64,000 nt of DNA from Acetivibrio saccincola (GTDB taxonomy: Bacteria; Bacillota; Clostridia; Acetivibrionales; Acetivibrionaceae), in NCBI RefSeq assembly GCF_002844395.1, contig NZ_CP025197.1, positions 2,790,001 through 2,854,000 of the forward strand, given 5' to 3'. The first letter of the stretch is position 1, and each line of letters starts with the position of its first letter. A model generated the notes under the pieces. That model saw only the letters and a program-made list of their open reading frames with translations. It was not told the origin of the DNA and searched no databases. A program made the translations under genes and the position numbers. This document shows, piece by piece, positions 8,323 to 15,866 of this stretch.

Positions 8323-8574
8323 TTAATAGTTTCTAAAATCTTCGCCTAGGGCAATTTTACCCCATTTGTCTATCTCATTATTATACTTTTTCATTTCTAT
8401 TGCTCTTACTGTAGCACCTGCAGCTGCTTCCGTGGTACCAATCACTGGAACTGGAGGTACTGAATCTGCCGCACCTATAAAGAAATTAACTATATAGTCC
8501 CAAATTCCACCTCCAGATGTTTTTATTAATTCCATTTCTGTTAGTTCTGTAAACTTTTCGTTCAATTTTCTCAT
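8323..8574 (-). CDS. Double-glycine-leader peptide, bacteriocin or pheromone precursor
   Basis: The 83-residue product has a class II bacteriocin/ComC-type leader, MRKLNEKFTELTEMELIKTS ending in GG, with the pattern LTEMELxxxxGG that is cut by C39-peptidase ABC exporters. The predicted mature peptide of about 61 residues begins GIWDYIVNFFIGAADSVPPV and contains a small-residue segment GTTEAAAGATV before a charged C-terminus. Blp-type bacteriocins have similar alanine- and glycine-rich cores. No C39 exporter, modification enzyme or obvious immunity gene lies nearby, so it is an orphan. The ATG at 8572-8574 has no adjacent ribosome site, because a 20-bp tandem duplication separates it from AAAGGGGA; initiation may depend on a seven-codon upstream frame. 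Confidence 0.6.
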   Translation of the reverse strand: MRKLNEKFTELTEMELIKTSGGGIWDYIVNFFIGAADSVPPVPVIGTTEAAAGATVRAIEMKKYNNEIDKWGKIALGEDFRNY

Positions 8575-8598
8575 TTTACGTTCAATTTTCTCATTTTA
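8559..8598. repeat. Perfect 20-bp tandem duplication over the peptide gene start
   Basis: CGTTCAATTTTCTCATTTTA occurs twice in a row (8559-8578 and 8579-8598). Each copy contains the start codon and first codons of the peptide gene. The upstream copy, which has the ribosome site, now encodes MRKLNVK followed by TGA that overlaps the downstream ATG (ATGA). Confidence 0.95.
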
Positions 8599-8611
8599 CT
8601 TCCCCTTTGTT

Positions 8612-8640
8612 CATATAATATTTTTTGTTGAGATCTCAAC
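8612..8640 (-). promoter_or_regulatory. Predicted promoter with a 14-bp palindromic operator
   Basis: On the minus strand, TTGAGA (8634-8639), a 16-base spacer and TATATG (8612-8617) form a plausible promoter for the peptide gene. The -35 box lies inside the perfect palindrome GTTGAGATCTCAAC (8627-8640), a likely binding site for a dimeric regulator. Confidence 0.5.
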
Positions 8641-8698
8641 AATGAAATAATATCACAATAAATAAGGTAATACAAGCAAAAAAAGGTCACAACTTTCC

Positions 8699-8733
8699 GT
8701 GACTTTGGTCACTTTTTTTGTGACTAAAGTCAC
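8699..8733. promoter_or_regulatory. Paired GTGAC-N4-GTCAC dyads upstream of the peptide promoter
   Basis: GTGACTTTGGTCAC (8699-8712) and GTGACTAAAGTCAC (8720-8733) are each dyad-symmetric and are separated by seven T residues. The two can also pair with one another (13 of 14). Two further GGTCAC copies flank them (about 8685 and 8748). The repeated half-site and the position about 60-100 bp above the peptide promoter suggest a regulator-binding cluster, but it could also be a hairpin. Confidence 0.45.
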
Positions 8734-8856
8734 AGTAGGGTCACGTTTGTTACTTTTTTAGCAATTTAAACCTCTTCTGTCAATTGGTATTTTTGCCCTT
8801 ATCAGTCGTAATCTTGGTGCTTCCTAGTCCGTCAGTTTGAGTTAAACAATAAAAAT

Positions 8857-8882
8857 GAGACAAGGAAAATATCCCCCGTCTC
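8857..8882 (-). terminator. Rho-independent terminator of the Rpn-type gene
   Basis: On the minus strand GAGACGGGGGA pairs with TTCCTTGTCTC (three G-T wobbles) around a TATT loop, followed by ATTTTTATT. It starts 21 bp past the Rpn stop codon. Confidence 0.7.
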
Positions 8883-8902
8883 TATTTCAAATTGTTTTTA
8901 AA

Positions 8903-9910
8903 TTAATTCTGCAATTCCTCTTTTATCTTTAATACCGTTTCCTTGTCTAGCTTTGTTATTTTCGCAATAAAGTCTACATCTGCACCTTCTTTCAGGGCTT
9001 CTTTTGCTACCTCAAGTGCCTTCTCTCTTTTTCCTATTTCTTTTCCTATCTCTTTTCCTATCTCTTCTCCTATCTTCCTGTTTTCTTTCGCAATTGCCGG
9101 ATTATATAATGATGTCAACATAGCTTCAACCTCCTTCTCCACTTGCCTGTATTCTCCGTATTTATTGTATATATAGTCTGACATATTTTTTAACACCAAT
9201 AATATTCTCTCAAAATCCCTTGCATTTATCTCTTCTTTTTCATATAACTCTGTCGAACTTTTTCCTACACTTTCAATTACTTTTATCAGTTTTTTAAACT
9301 CAATATTTATTAGCTGTGCCTTTTCTTGGTGCGTCCTGTTGCTGTTGGAAATACTCTCTATCCACTTTCTCATATTAAATACTTGAAACGGCAACAATGC
9401 ATACATCTTTTTATTTATTAAGTCTTCCTGAGTGTATTCCCAGTACTTCATTGTTGGAAATTCATATCGTTCTATATCTCCGTCCGGTTTTCTTATTTGT
9501 AAAACTATAACATCTTTTATGTTTTGATTTTCTTCTAAATATATTACCAATTGTTTTGGAAAATCAAGTATTATTTCTTCTCCTTCCTGATTACATGCCA
9601 GTTCCAATGCTTTTTCAAAACCATACCTAAACATTCTTATTGCCATTGCTTTGTCATTTTGCGTCTGAAATTCTATATGGTAATTTACTGAGCGTTTTTC
9701 ACTTTGTACAGTTATAAACATGTCAGCTTGAATTCTTTTTAAATTGTTCAGCAAAAACTCTCCATTGCCATATTCTATTTTTACTTTTTTGTAATCATAA
9801 TTTTCATCAAATAAAGCATTTAATAAATTTACCGTGACCTTCTTTGATAACTTAAACATTATCTTCATCATCTGGTCAAGCTTTATTTTTTCTTTCTTTT
9901 TTTGCCCCAT
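8903..9910 (-). CDS. Rpn/YhgA family PD-(D/E)XK nuclease-transposase
   Basis: The 335-residue protein matches the Rpn (recombination-promoting nuclease, YhgA-like) family: an N-terminal LDQMMKIMFKLSK segment, then a PD-(D/E)XK core with QADMFITV as the acidic strand and NYHIEFQTQ as the E-x-Q strand. The C-terminus has GKEIGKEIGKEIGKREKA, a short repeat typical of the family, coded by a 12-bp near-repeat around 9040-9075. A good ribosome site (GGGGGAG, 8 nt) precedes the ATG. Family members cleave DNA and promote RecA-independent recombination; many are mobile and multicopy. It stands alone in the accessory island with its own terminator. Confidence 0.88.
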   Translation of the reverse strand: MGQKKKEKIKLDQMMKIMFKLSKKVTVNLLNALFDENYDYKKVKIEYGNGEFLLNNLKRIQADMFITVQSEKRSVNYHIEFQTQNDKAMAIRMFRYGFEKALELACNQEGEEIILDFPKQLVIYLEENQNIKDVIVLQIRKPDGDIERYEFPTMKYWEYTQEDLINKKMYALLPFQVFNMRKWIESISNSNRTHQEKAQLINIEFKKLIKVIESVGKSSTELYEKEEINARDFERILLVLKNMSDYIYNKYGEYRQVEKEVEAMLTSLYNPAIAKENRKIGEEIGKEIGKEIGKREKALEVAKEALKEGADVDFIAKITKLDKETVLKIKEELQN

Positions 9911-10023
9911 CTTTAAACTCCCCCATCTGTTTATATTATATCATATCCAATTTATTTACAGCAAATTTTATTCTAGGACTAAAAAATGAAGTAATTATAA
10001 TATAAATGCAATGTAAATTAACC

Positions 10024-10044
10024 TGTCGGCTGCCCTAGCGGACA
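10024..10044. other. Short GC-rich hairpin between the Rpn and MATE genes
   Basis: TGTCGGCT and AGCGGACA form a stem with one mismatch around a five-base loop. It is GC-rich for this region and lies about 60 bp past the MATE stop codon, so it may act as a terminator, although no T-run follows. The rest of 9911-10102 shows only the upstream region of the Rpn gene. Confidence 0.3.
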
Positions 10045-10102
10045 ATCTACTTAATAATTTCATCCTCCTCATTTCTCTCTTCAAAAAAATTCTATGTTAT
10101 TT

Positions 10103-11458
10103 TTAAGCATTAATACACTTAACCTCTGATTTGGTTTTAATTTTATTTTTTATTTGAACTTTTTTTCTAAAACCTGCCATAAAAATTACAAGCATAGTAA
10201 CAATACATTCAGCTAAAACAAAAGAAGACCAGACACCTGTCATTCCCCAAACCCTACTTAACAATAAAACCAGCGGAACAATAATAACACATCCACGTAA
10301 AAGTGATATAGTAAACCCCTCCTTAGCATATTCCATAGCACTTAAATAGGTGGACATAATTATATTTATGCCTGCAAATAAAAAACCTATAAAATAAATT
10401 TTAAGTCCTGACTCTGTAATATGGGCTATTTCTGCACTCTGCTCACTGTTAAAAATTCTGATAATGTCATGGGTATTAAAATATATACCTGCATAAATAA
10501 CTGCTGCTACAATAACAGAAGTAAACAAGGAAAATTTTAACACCTTTCTCACTGTTTTGTATTCCCCTAATCCATAAAACCTGCTAATAAGAGGCTGCAC
10601 TCCCTGAGCTATCCCAATAAACATAGAAATAGCAACTATAGATACATTGGCAACAATTCCATAAGAAGCAACACCTAAGTTACCTTTTAGATTTAAAATA
10701 ACTAAATTAAAGGCTATAAAAACAGCAGATGTTGAAATTTCATTTACAAAAGAAGACAAACCTAAACTAAAAATATCACTGATGAAAGACTTATTCCCTT
10801 TATCATAAACATACTTAAAATTATTTTTCTTTTTTATAAAATGAATTGACAATACCCCGATACTTACTATTTGTGCCAGGCAAGTTGCAAAAGCTGCCCC
10901 AAACATTCCTAATCCAAAAGGAAACATTAATATATAATCTAAAATTATATTTGAAAAACTGCCTGATAACATTGCAGCCATTGACAGCTTTGGATTACTA
11001 TCATTACGTACAAATGCAATTATAATGTTGTTTAAAATAAAAAACGGTGCAAAGCATAATATTGTTAACATGTATGCTTTAGTCATAGCTAATGTGGACA
11101 TATCAGCTCCTAAAGTAGAAGCTAAAAACTCAGAAGCAAATGCTCCAATCATTACTAAAAGAAAGCTTATAATTATACCTGCTTTAATACATGTAGAAAA
11201 TACAATGTTAGCTTCCCTATCTTGTTTTTGAGATTTTAATATGCTGTATCTTGTTGCCCCGCCAATTCCTATCATTAAACCTAATCCTTGTATAACACAA
11301 AAAACTGGGATGGAAAAATTAAGAGCAGCCATCCCCAATGCACCTTCTGCCTTTGATATGAAAAATGTATCTATTAAAACATAAAAAGAAGTTCCCATCA
11401 TTCCTAAAACATTTAAACTTACATACTTAAAAAATTTTTTTAAAATGGATTTCTCCAA
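10103..11458 (-). CDS. MATE-family multidrug efflux transporter
   Basis: About 12 hydrophobic segments and the MATE pattern in both halves mark this as a cation-coupled drug or metabolite exporter in the cytoplasmic membrane: FFKYVSLNVLGMMGTSFYVL and DTFFISKAEG near the start, then GQG-type segments such as GIAQGVQPLISRFYG in the second half. I start at TTG 11456-11458, because AAGGAGG lies 7 nt before it; an in-frame ATG nine codons upstream (11483-11485) has no ribosome site. The protein is then 451 residues, normal for MATE. The gene lies 42 bp behind the ABC-F resistance gene and is probably co-transcribed with it, pairing efflux with ribosome protection. Confidence 0.88.
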   Translation of the reverse strand: MEKSILKKFFKYVSLNVLGMMGTSFYVLIDTFFISKAEGALGMAALNFSIPVFCVIQGLGLMIGIGGATRYSILKSQKQDREANIVFSTCIKAGIIISFLLVMIGAFASEFLASTLGADMSTLAMTKAYMLTILCFAPFFILNNIIIAFVRNDSNPKLSMAAMLSGSFSNIILDYILMFPFGLGMFGAAFATCLAQIVSIGVLSIHFIKKKNNFKYVYDKGNKSFISDIFSLGLSSFVNEISTSAVFIAFNLVILNLKGNLGVASYGIVANVSIVAISMFIGIAQGVQPLISRFYGLGEYKTVRKVLKFSLFTSVIVAAVIYAGIYFNTHDIIRIFNSEQSAEIAHITESGLKIYFIGFLFAGINIIMSTYLSAMEYAKEGFTISLLRGCVIIVPLVLLLSRVWGMTGVWSSFVLAECIVTMLVIFMAGFRKKVQIKNKIKTKSEVKCINA

Positions 11459-11500
11459 ATTCTTTTCCTCCTTCAAAACCTTCATAAACAGAAAGGCGTT

Positions 11501-13141
11501 TTACAAATCAAGCTTCTTTAGCTCTTCCAATATTTTTTTATACTCCCTGTCTAATTCTTCAATATCATCATTCTTAGACGGTGCTGACAATCTTCCTATT
11601 ACTTCAGAAAGCCGGTTTTTTAATACAATAATTTGCTCCTCTTTTGTTTGATTATTATAACTGCCCACATTGTTCTTTCTATCTAAATACTCCTCATAAC
11701 TTCCTCTGAATAATTTAATCTTTTTATTCTCAATGGTCATAATTTGATTTGCAACAGACTTTATAAAATGCCTGTCATGGGAAACAAACAGTAACGTTCT
11801 GTCATATTCCTTAAGTGCTTCCTCTATAACTTCAAGGCTAGCAATGTCCAGGTAATTAGTAGGCTCATCCAGTATCAGCATATTAATGTCCTGCAAAAAT
11901 ATCTTAGCAAAAGAAACTTTCACTAATTCCCCGCCGCTTAATACATTTACTTTTTTATAGACTGATTCTCCTCTAAAAAGCAGTCTGCCAAGAAATAATC
12001 TTGCAAATTCCTCGGGATATATACTTTTTTCCATCACATTTTCAATAATGCTTAAATTGCCTTTTAAAATATTTAAGTTTTGGCTAAAGTAGCCAATTTT
12101 AGCAGTCTGGGAAATTTTAATGCCATCATGGTTTTCCATAATCATTTTAACCAGCGTACTCTTCCCACAGCCATTAGGTCCTATAAGAGCTATCTTTGCC
12201 CCGTTTTCAATAACAAAGTCTGCATTTTCAAATATCACTTTATCATCAAATGATTTACTGATATTTTTGCCTTCAATCAAAATTTTGCTGTAAGATTTAC
12301 CGGATTCTAAAATATCCAGCCGAATCTTTTTTTCATCTTTTGGTCTTTCTTTAACTTCAAGATGTTCAATTCTTTTTCTTACGTTTTTGATGGTCTTATC
12401 ATAATTTAACTTTGCTTTCTGCCCTCCCATTTTATGAAGCCTTGCCTCAGAATTCCCCATTCTCTTAGGGGGGCCTTTAATGCTTTGCTCCTTTTGCCTT
12501 AGTTTATGAATAACTCCCTCAAGTCTTCTTTTTTCCTTCACATACTCTTCATATTCAAATTGAGCCCTTGTTCTCTCCTCCATCTTTTGCCGGTAATAAT
12601 CGGTATAATTACCGTTATACATTTTTATTTTTCCGTTTTCAATTTCTAAAATCCTGTTACACAGTTTATCCAAAAAACTCCTGTCATGGGAGATAACAAT
12701 TAATGTTCCTGCATAATCTTCAAAGCTTTCTTCCATAAGCCCAATACTTTCCATGTCCATGTTGCTGGTAGGCTCATCTGCAAATATTATCATATTGCCT
12801 TCTTCTAAAACCGCCGCAACTTTAAATTTTGTCTTTTCGCCACCACTCATAGTCTCGTCCCAGGAGGTTTTAACGCCAAACTTTGATGCCGTTTCACTGC
12901 TTAAACTTTTATTGTCAGGGGAGTCCAACTGTGAAATATATCCTGCCTTTTTGTATAGCTTTACAAACCCTTCATCCGGTTCTAACCTTTTACTTAATAT
13001 GTTTATTAAAGTTGTTTTTCCTGCGCCATTTGCACCTACAATTCCAATACAATTGCCAGAATAAATTTTCAAATCATCTACTTCTAAAATTAAACGGTCG
13101 CCAAAATATTTTTTAATTTTACTGCATTCAACCAATAACAT
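11501..13141 (-). CDS. ABC-F ribosomal protection protein, antibiotic-resistance type
   Basis: This 546-residue protein has two ABC ATPase cassettes and no membrane segment. Cassette 1 shows GANGAGKTT, MSGGEKTK and IIFADEPTSNMD; cassette 2 shows GPNGCGKST, LSGGELVKVS and LILDEPTNYLD. The long charged linker between them (about residues 190-290, with KEKRRLEGVIHKLRQKEQSI then KGPPKRMGNSEARLHK) resembles the antibiotic-resistance domain of Vga, Lsa and Msr-type proteins. Those proteins bind stalled ribosomes and expel lincosamides, streptogramins, pleuromutilins or macrolides. The start is ATG 13139-13141 (MLLVECSKIKKYFG), after GGGAGGA. That ribosome site lies in a hairpin. Which drugs are affected cannot be read from the sequence. 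Confidence 0.88.
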   Translation of the reverse strand: MLLVECSKIKKYFGDRLILEVDDLKIYSGNCIGIVGANGAGKTTLINILSKRLEPDEGFVKLYKKAGYISQLDSPDNKSLSSETASKFGVKTSWDETMSGGEKTKFKVAAVLEEGNMIIFADEPTSNMDMESIGLMEESFEDYAGTLIVISHDRSFLDKLCNRILEIENGKIKMYNGNYTDYYRQKMEERTRAQFEYEEYVKEKRRLEGVIHKLRQKEQSIKGPPKRMGNSEARLHKMGGQKAKLNYDKTIKNVRKRIEHLEVKERPKDEKKIRLDILESGKSYSKILIEGKNISKSFDDKVIFENADFVIENGAKIALIGPNGCGKSTLVKMIMENHDGIKISQTAKIGYFSQNLNILKGNLSIIENVMEKSIYPEEFARLFLGRLLFRGESVYKKVNVLSGGELVKVSFAKIFLQDINMLILDEPTNYLDIASLEVIEEALKEYDRTLLFVSHDRHFIKSVANQIMTIENKKIKLFRGSYEEYLDRKNNVGSYNNQTKEEQIIVLKNRLSEVIGRLSAPSKNDDIEELDREYKKILEELKKLDL

Positions 13142-13145
13142 AAAA

Positions 13146-13168
13146 ATCCTCCCTTTCTTAGAGAGGAT
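13146..13168 (-). promoter_or_regulatory. Attenuator-like hairpin covering the ABC-F ribosome site
   Basis: In the mRNA, AUCCUCUC (13161-13168) pairs with GGGAGGAU (13146-13153) around a seven-base loop and is followed by UUUUU, the form of an intrinsic terminator. Its 3' arm is the Shine-Dalgarno sequence of the ABC-F gene. A frame in phase with the gene, including MSYMKNAILSKKGRIF, runs across the hairpin, so a translating or stalled ribosome could open it. Such leaders control several resistance ABC-F genes. Confidence 0.55.
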
Positions 13169-13330
13169 AGCATTTTTCATATATGACATACTTTCATATA
13201 TAATAAACAAAACCTAATGCACCGTATGAAAAACTCATTTACAATGGTCTTACAACTCACTTAAAACAACTATATAAAGTAAACTACATAAAGCAAGCTA
13301 CTTTTCGGTTATGAAAACGCTATCCACTCT

Positions 13331-13417
13331 TTAATTAAATAAATGCACACCAACAAAGCTTGAGATAACCTCAAAATACAGAAATCCGCCTACAACAGAG
13401 ACTGTATATGCACCCAT
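13331..13417 (-). CDS. Possible 28-residue hydrophobic leader peptide
   Basis: A short frame, MGAYTVSVVGGFLYFEVISS followed by FVGVHLFN, lies in the 330-bp leader upstream of the ABC-F gene. It is hydrophobic throughout and has no good ribosome site. It might be an attenuation leader or a small membrane peptide, but it could be chance. Apart from this and the attenuator hairpin, 13169-13543 holds nothing I can support. Confidence 0.2.
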   Translation of the reverse strand: MGAYTVSVVGGFLYFEVISSFVGVHLFN

Positions 13418-13543
13418 TTTAAATTAATTAAAGAAAGTGAATTACTTTTTCATTTCCCTTAAGTACCTTGCCCTTTCATTATTATTTTTTAAATTTAAGC
13501 CTAATTATACATACTTGGTATCCATATGTCAATAGACAATCTT

Positions 13544-14209
13544 CTACTCATAAATACCGTAAACTTTATTAACGTCCTGGACAAATATAATTCCATTTCC
13601 CGGCTTGTCAATTTCAAGCTTTTCACGTATAGATGATACAATATTTTCTGTAATGTCTTTTTTAGAAAGTATCATAACCATTTCCTTTTCAGGCTCTATT
13701 TCTATATTAAACACTTTTTTAGTTTCTTTTACTCCTGCCCCTCTTGCGTTGATTATAGTACCACCTTTTGAACCTGCTGCTTCTGCTGCTTCAATTACTT
13801 CTTCTGCCATTCCTCTGTTGACAATAGCCATAATAACTTGATACATGGATTTATTTTCACCTCTTCCTTCCTCATTTTTTTCACATTTAGCTTCAGAACC
13901 AATTATGCTGCAAGCACTGGTAGAAAAAACAATTCCATGATTGGGTTTTTCAAACTGAAATTCTTTATTTAGTTCAACTAAAGCATGCTCTGCAGTCTTC
14001 CCGTCAGTTCCAAATAAAATAATTTCTTTCCTCTCATCATAAAGGGATAAAAATTTTGCAATCTTGCTGGAAACTGTACCCCTTCCTTGAAAAACCGTAC
14101 AATCGGTAATACCATGCTGTTTTGCCTTGCGTAAAACCTTACTTCCTACTCCGTAATTAACAATTACATAGACTAATTCAAAAACCGGCATACCATGAAA
14201 ATCAGGCAT
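13544..14209 (-). CDS. Tandem PII-like signalling protein
   Basis: The 221-residue protein contains two PII-like domains in one chain. Domain 1 spans about residues 5-95 (PVFELVYVIVNYGVGSKVLR, ITDCTVFQGRGTVSSKIAKF, then KPNHGIVFSTSACSIIG); domain 2 spans about 120-221 (MYQVIMAIVNRGMAEEVIEA, GSKGGTIINARGAGVKE, then KPGNGIIFVQDVNKVYGIYE). A polar linker with ENEEGRGEN-like composition joins them. PII proteins bind nucleotides and regulate transporters. I start at ATG 14207-14209; a TTG four codons upstream abuts the ribosome site. The start overlaps the end of the DUF1538 gene by 8 bp, so it likely senses a ligand for that membrane protein. The ligand is unknown. Confidence 0.8.
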   Translation of the reverse strand: MPDFHGMPVFELVYVIVNYGVGSKVLRKAKQHGITDCTVFQGRGTVSSKIAKFLSLYDERKEIILFGTDGKTAEHALVELNKEFQFEKPNHGIVFSTSACSIIGSEAKCEKNEEGRGENKSMYQVIMAIVNRGMAEEVIEAAEAAGSKGGTIINARGAGVKETKKVFNIEIEPEKEMVMILSKKDITENIVSSIREKLEIDKPGNGIIFVQDVNKVYGIYE

Positions 14210-15695
14210 CCTTCTTTTCAACTCCTTTTTTTCTTGACTTTATTGCAAATATCAATCCTAAAATTTCCAATGTAACTATAGGAGTCAGAGCAGCTGTAGC
14301 AATCATCCCAAAACCATCAATCAATACATCTGCCCCTTCAAAAGCACTTGCCGCTCCTTGCACAAATGCTAAAATAAATGTAGCCGTCATAGGACCTGTG
14401 GCAACTACACCGGCATCAAAAGCCATTCCTACAAAAAGTTTTGGTATAAAAAACATCATTATTATACACATAGCATATCCAGGAAGCAAGTAATGCCACA
14501 ACTGAATCCCCGGCACTAAAATGCGGATAATGGAAAGTGCCACTGCGGAACCTGCCCCGATAGTCAGGGAAAGCAATACTGCTTTTCTCTTTACGTGCCC
14601 GCTTGTTACATCTTCAATCTGGTGAGTTAATATATAAACAGCTGGTTCTGCCATTACCGTTACAAAACCTAAAATAAATGCCACAACTATAATATATATT
14701 TTACTATCCAACAATGCCAATTCACTGCCAATGGTTATTCCCACATCCATAAAACCTGCATTTACCCCTACCAAGAAAATAAAAAGCCCTATGAAAGCGT
14801 ATATAAAACCTGTGAGTAATTTCCTCAGCTCTCTTCTTCTTAATTTAAAGAATATTTTTTGTAAAACTAATAATATTATAACTAAGGGCAAAATAGCAAT
14901 AAAACTTTCTTTTATATATTGGGGCATTATTTTTATAAATGACTTTATTATAGAATCGAAACCTGAAAGTTCTATATCAAGTGCAGCCGTAAAATCATCT
15001 GTTTTTGAAAATATACCTAAAAGCATTACAGACATGGCTATACCCGTTGCCGTAACTGCAACCAGTCCAAAACTGTCCCTTTCAGACGCCTCACTGTCTT
15101 TATTTAATTTTGATATACCTACAGAAAGAGCCAAAATAAAGGGGACCACCAATATTCCTGTTGTGGAAGCTGCAGCATCAAATGAGATTGCTATAAATTC
15201 CTGTGAAGAAAATATTGCAAGTATAAATAAAATTGAGTATAAAGCTATAAAAGCTTTGTGTAGTGTAATTTTGTAAAAAACCCTTAACATACCTAATGAC
15301 AGCATAACTGCAAGACCTAATGAAACCACAATTATTATACTTATCCCGGGTATATTTCCTGAAGTAACTAAATTAACCTGATTTGCAAGAACTATTAATC
15401 CTGGCTCTGCCACCGATACAAAGAAACCAAGTGTCAACCCGGTAACCAACACCACCCACACTTTGTTTGTCTTTACCAGTGAAGAACCTGTAAGGCTTCC
15501 CAGAGGGGTAACGCCAATGTCTACTCCCAGCAAAAAGATAATTAATCCAATCATTACAAACACAGAACCAATAATAAATCTGATAATTACATCGGTGTCC
15601 ATTGGGGTTATGGTAAAATGAAGTATTAGTACCAGCGCCGTTATAGGAGCAACTGAAAAAAACACCTCTTTAGCTTTTGAAATAATGGCATTCAA
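14202..15695 (-). CDS. DUF1538 integral membrane protein, predicted transporter
   Basis: The 497-residue protein has about 12 hydrophobic segments and two DUF1538 repeats. The first has MIGLIIFLLGVDIGVTPLG, AEPGLIVLANQVNLVTSGN; the second has FIGLFIFLVGVNAGFMDVG, AEPAVYILTHQIEDVTSGH. The matching AEP and VTSG motifs show an internal duplication, as seen in many carriers. The start is TTG, 10 nt after AAAGG. No substrate is established for the family as far as I know. The 8-bp overlap with the tandem-PII gene argues that the two work as transporter and regulator, by analogy with AmtB-GlnK and SbtA-SbtB; that part is inference. Confidence 0.85.
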   Translation of the reverse strand: MNAIISKAKEVFFSVAPITALVLILHFTITPMDTDVIIRFIIGSVFVMIGLIIFLLGVDIGVTPLGSLTGSSLVKTNKVWVVLVTGLTLGFFVSVAEPGLIVLANQVNLVTSGNIPGISIIIVVSLGLAVMLSLGMLRVFYKITLHKAFIALYSILFILAIFSSQEFIAISFDAAASTTGILVVPFILALSVGISKLNKDSEASERDSFGLVAVTATGIAMSVMLLGIFSKTDDFTAALDIELSGFDSIIKSFIKIMPQYIKESFIAILPLVIILLVLQKIFFKLRRRELRKLLTGFIYAFIGLFIFLVGVNAGFMDVGITIGSELALLDSKIYIIVVAFILGFVTVMAEPAVYILTHQIEDVTSGHVKRKAVLLSLTIGAGSAVALSIIRILVPGIQLWHYLLPGYAMCIIMMFFIPKLFVGMAFDAGVVATGPMTATFILAFVQGAASAFEGADVLIDGFGMIATAALTPIVTLEILGLIFAIKSRKKGVEKKDA

Positions 15696-15795
15696 AGACA
15701 GTCATCCTTTCTTTATCAGAATAATTATATTTTTCTACATAAACTTCACCTTACTTGTGTGATAAATTTTTATTTATTAGACCAGCAAATCTTAT

Positions 15796-15818
15796 ACATC
15801 TGTTCAGAATGCAGATGT
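15796..15818. other. Hairpin between the ABC exporter operon and the DUF1538 gene
   Basis: ACATCTG and CAGATGT form a 7-bp stem with a nine-base loop in the 170-bp gap. Only an AT-rich stretch follows on the plus strand, and no T-run follows on the minus strand, so terminator function for the exporter operon is doubtful. Confidence 0.3.
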
Positions 15819-15866
15819 AATTATATATTATTTTTGTTCTTAAGTCAATTTAATCTTATCCGGCTT

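Noticed and set aside
11459-11485. ATG start at 11483-11485 for the MATE transporter
   Set aside because: It has no ribosome site, while a strong AAGGAGG lies between it and the TTG at 11456-11458. It remains possible.
14731-15276. Plus-strand 181-codon frame opposite the DUF1538 gene
   Set aside because: It is a reverse-strand shadow of a clear membrane protein gene, with no ribosome site.
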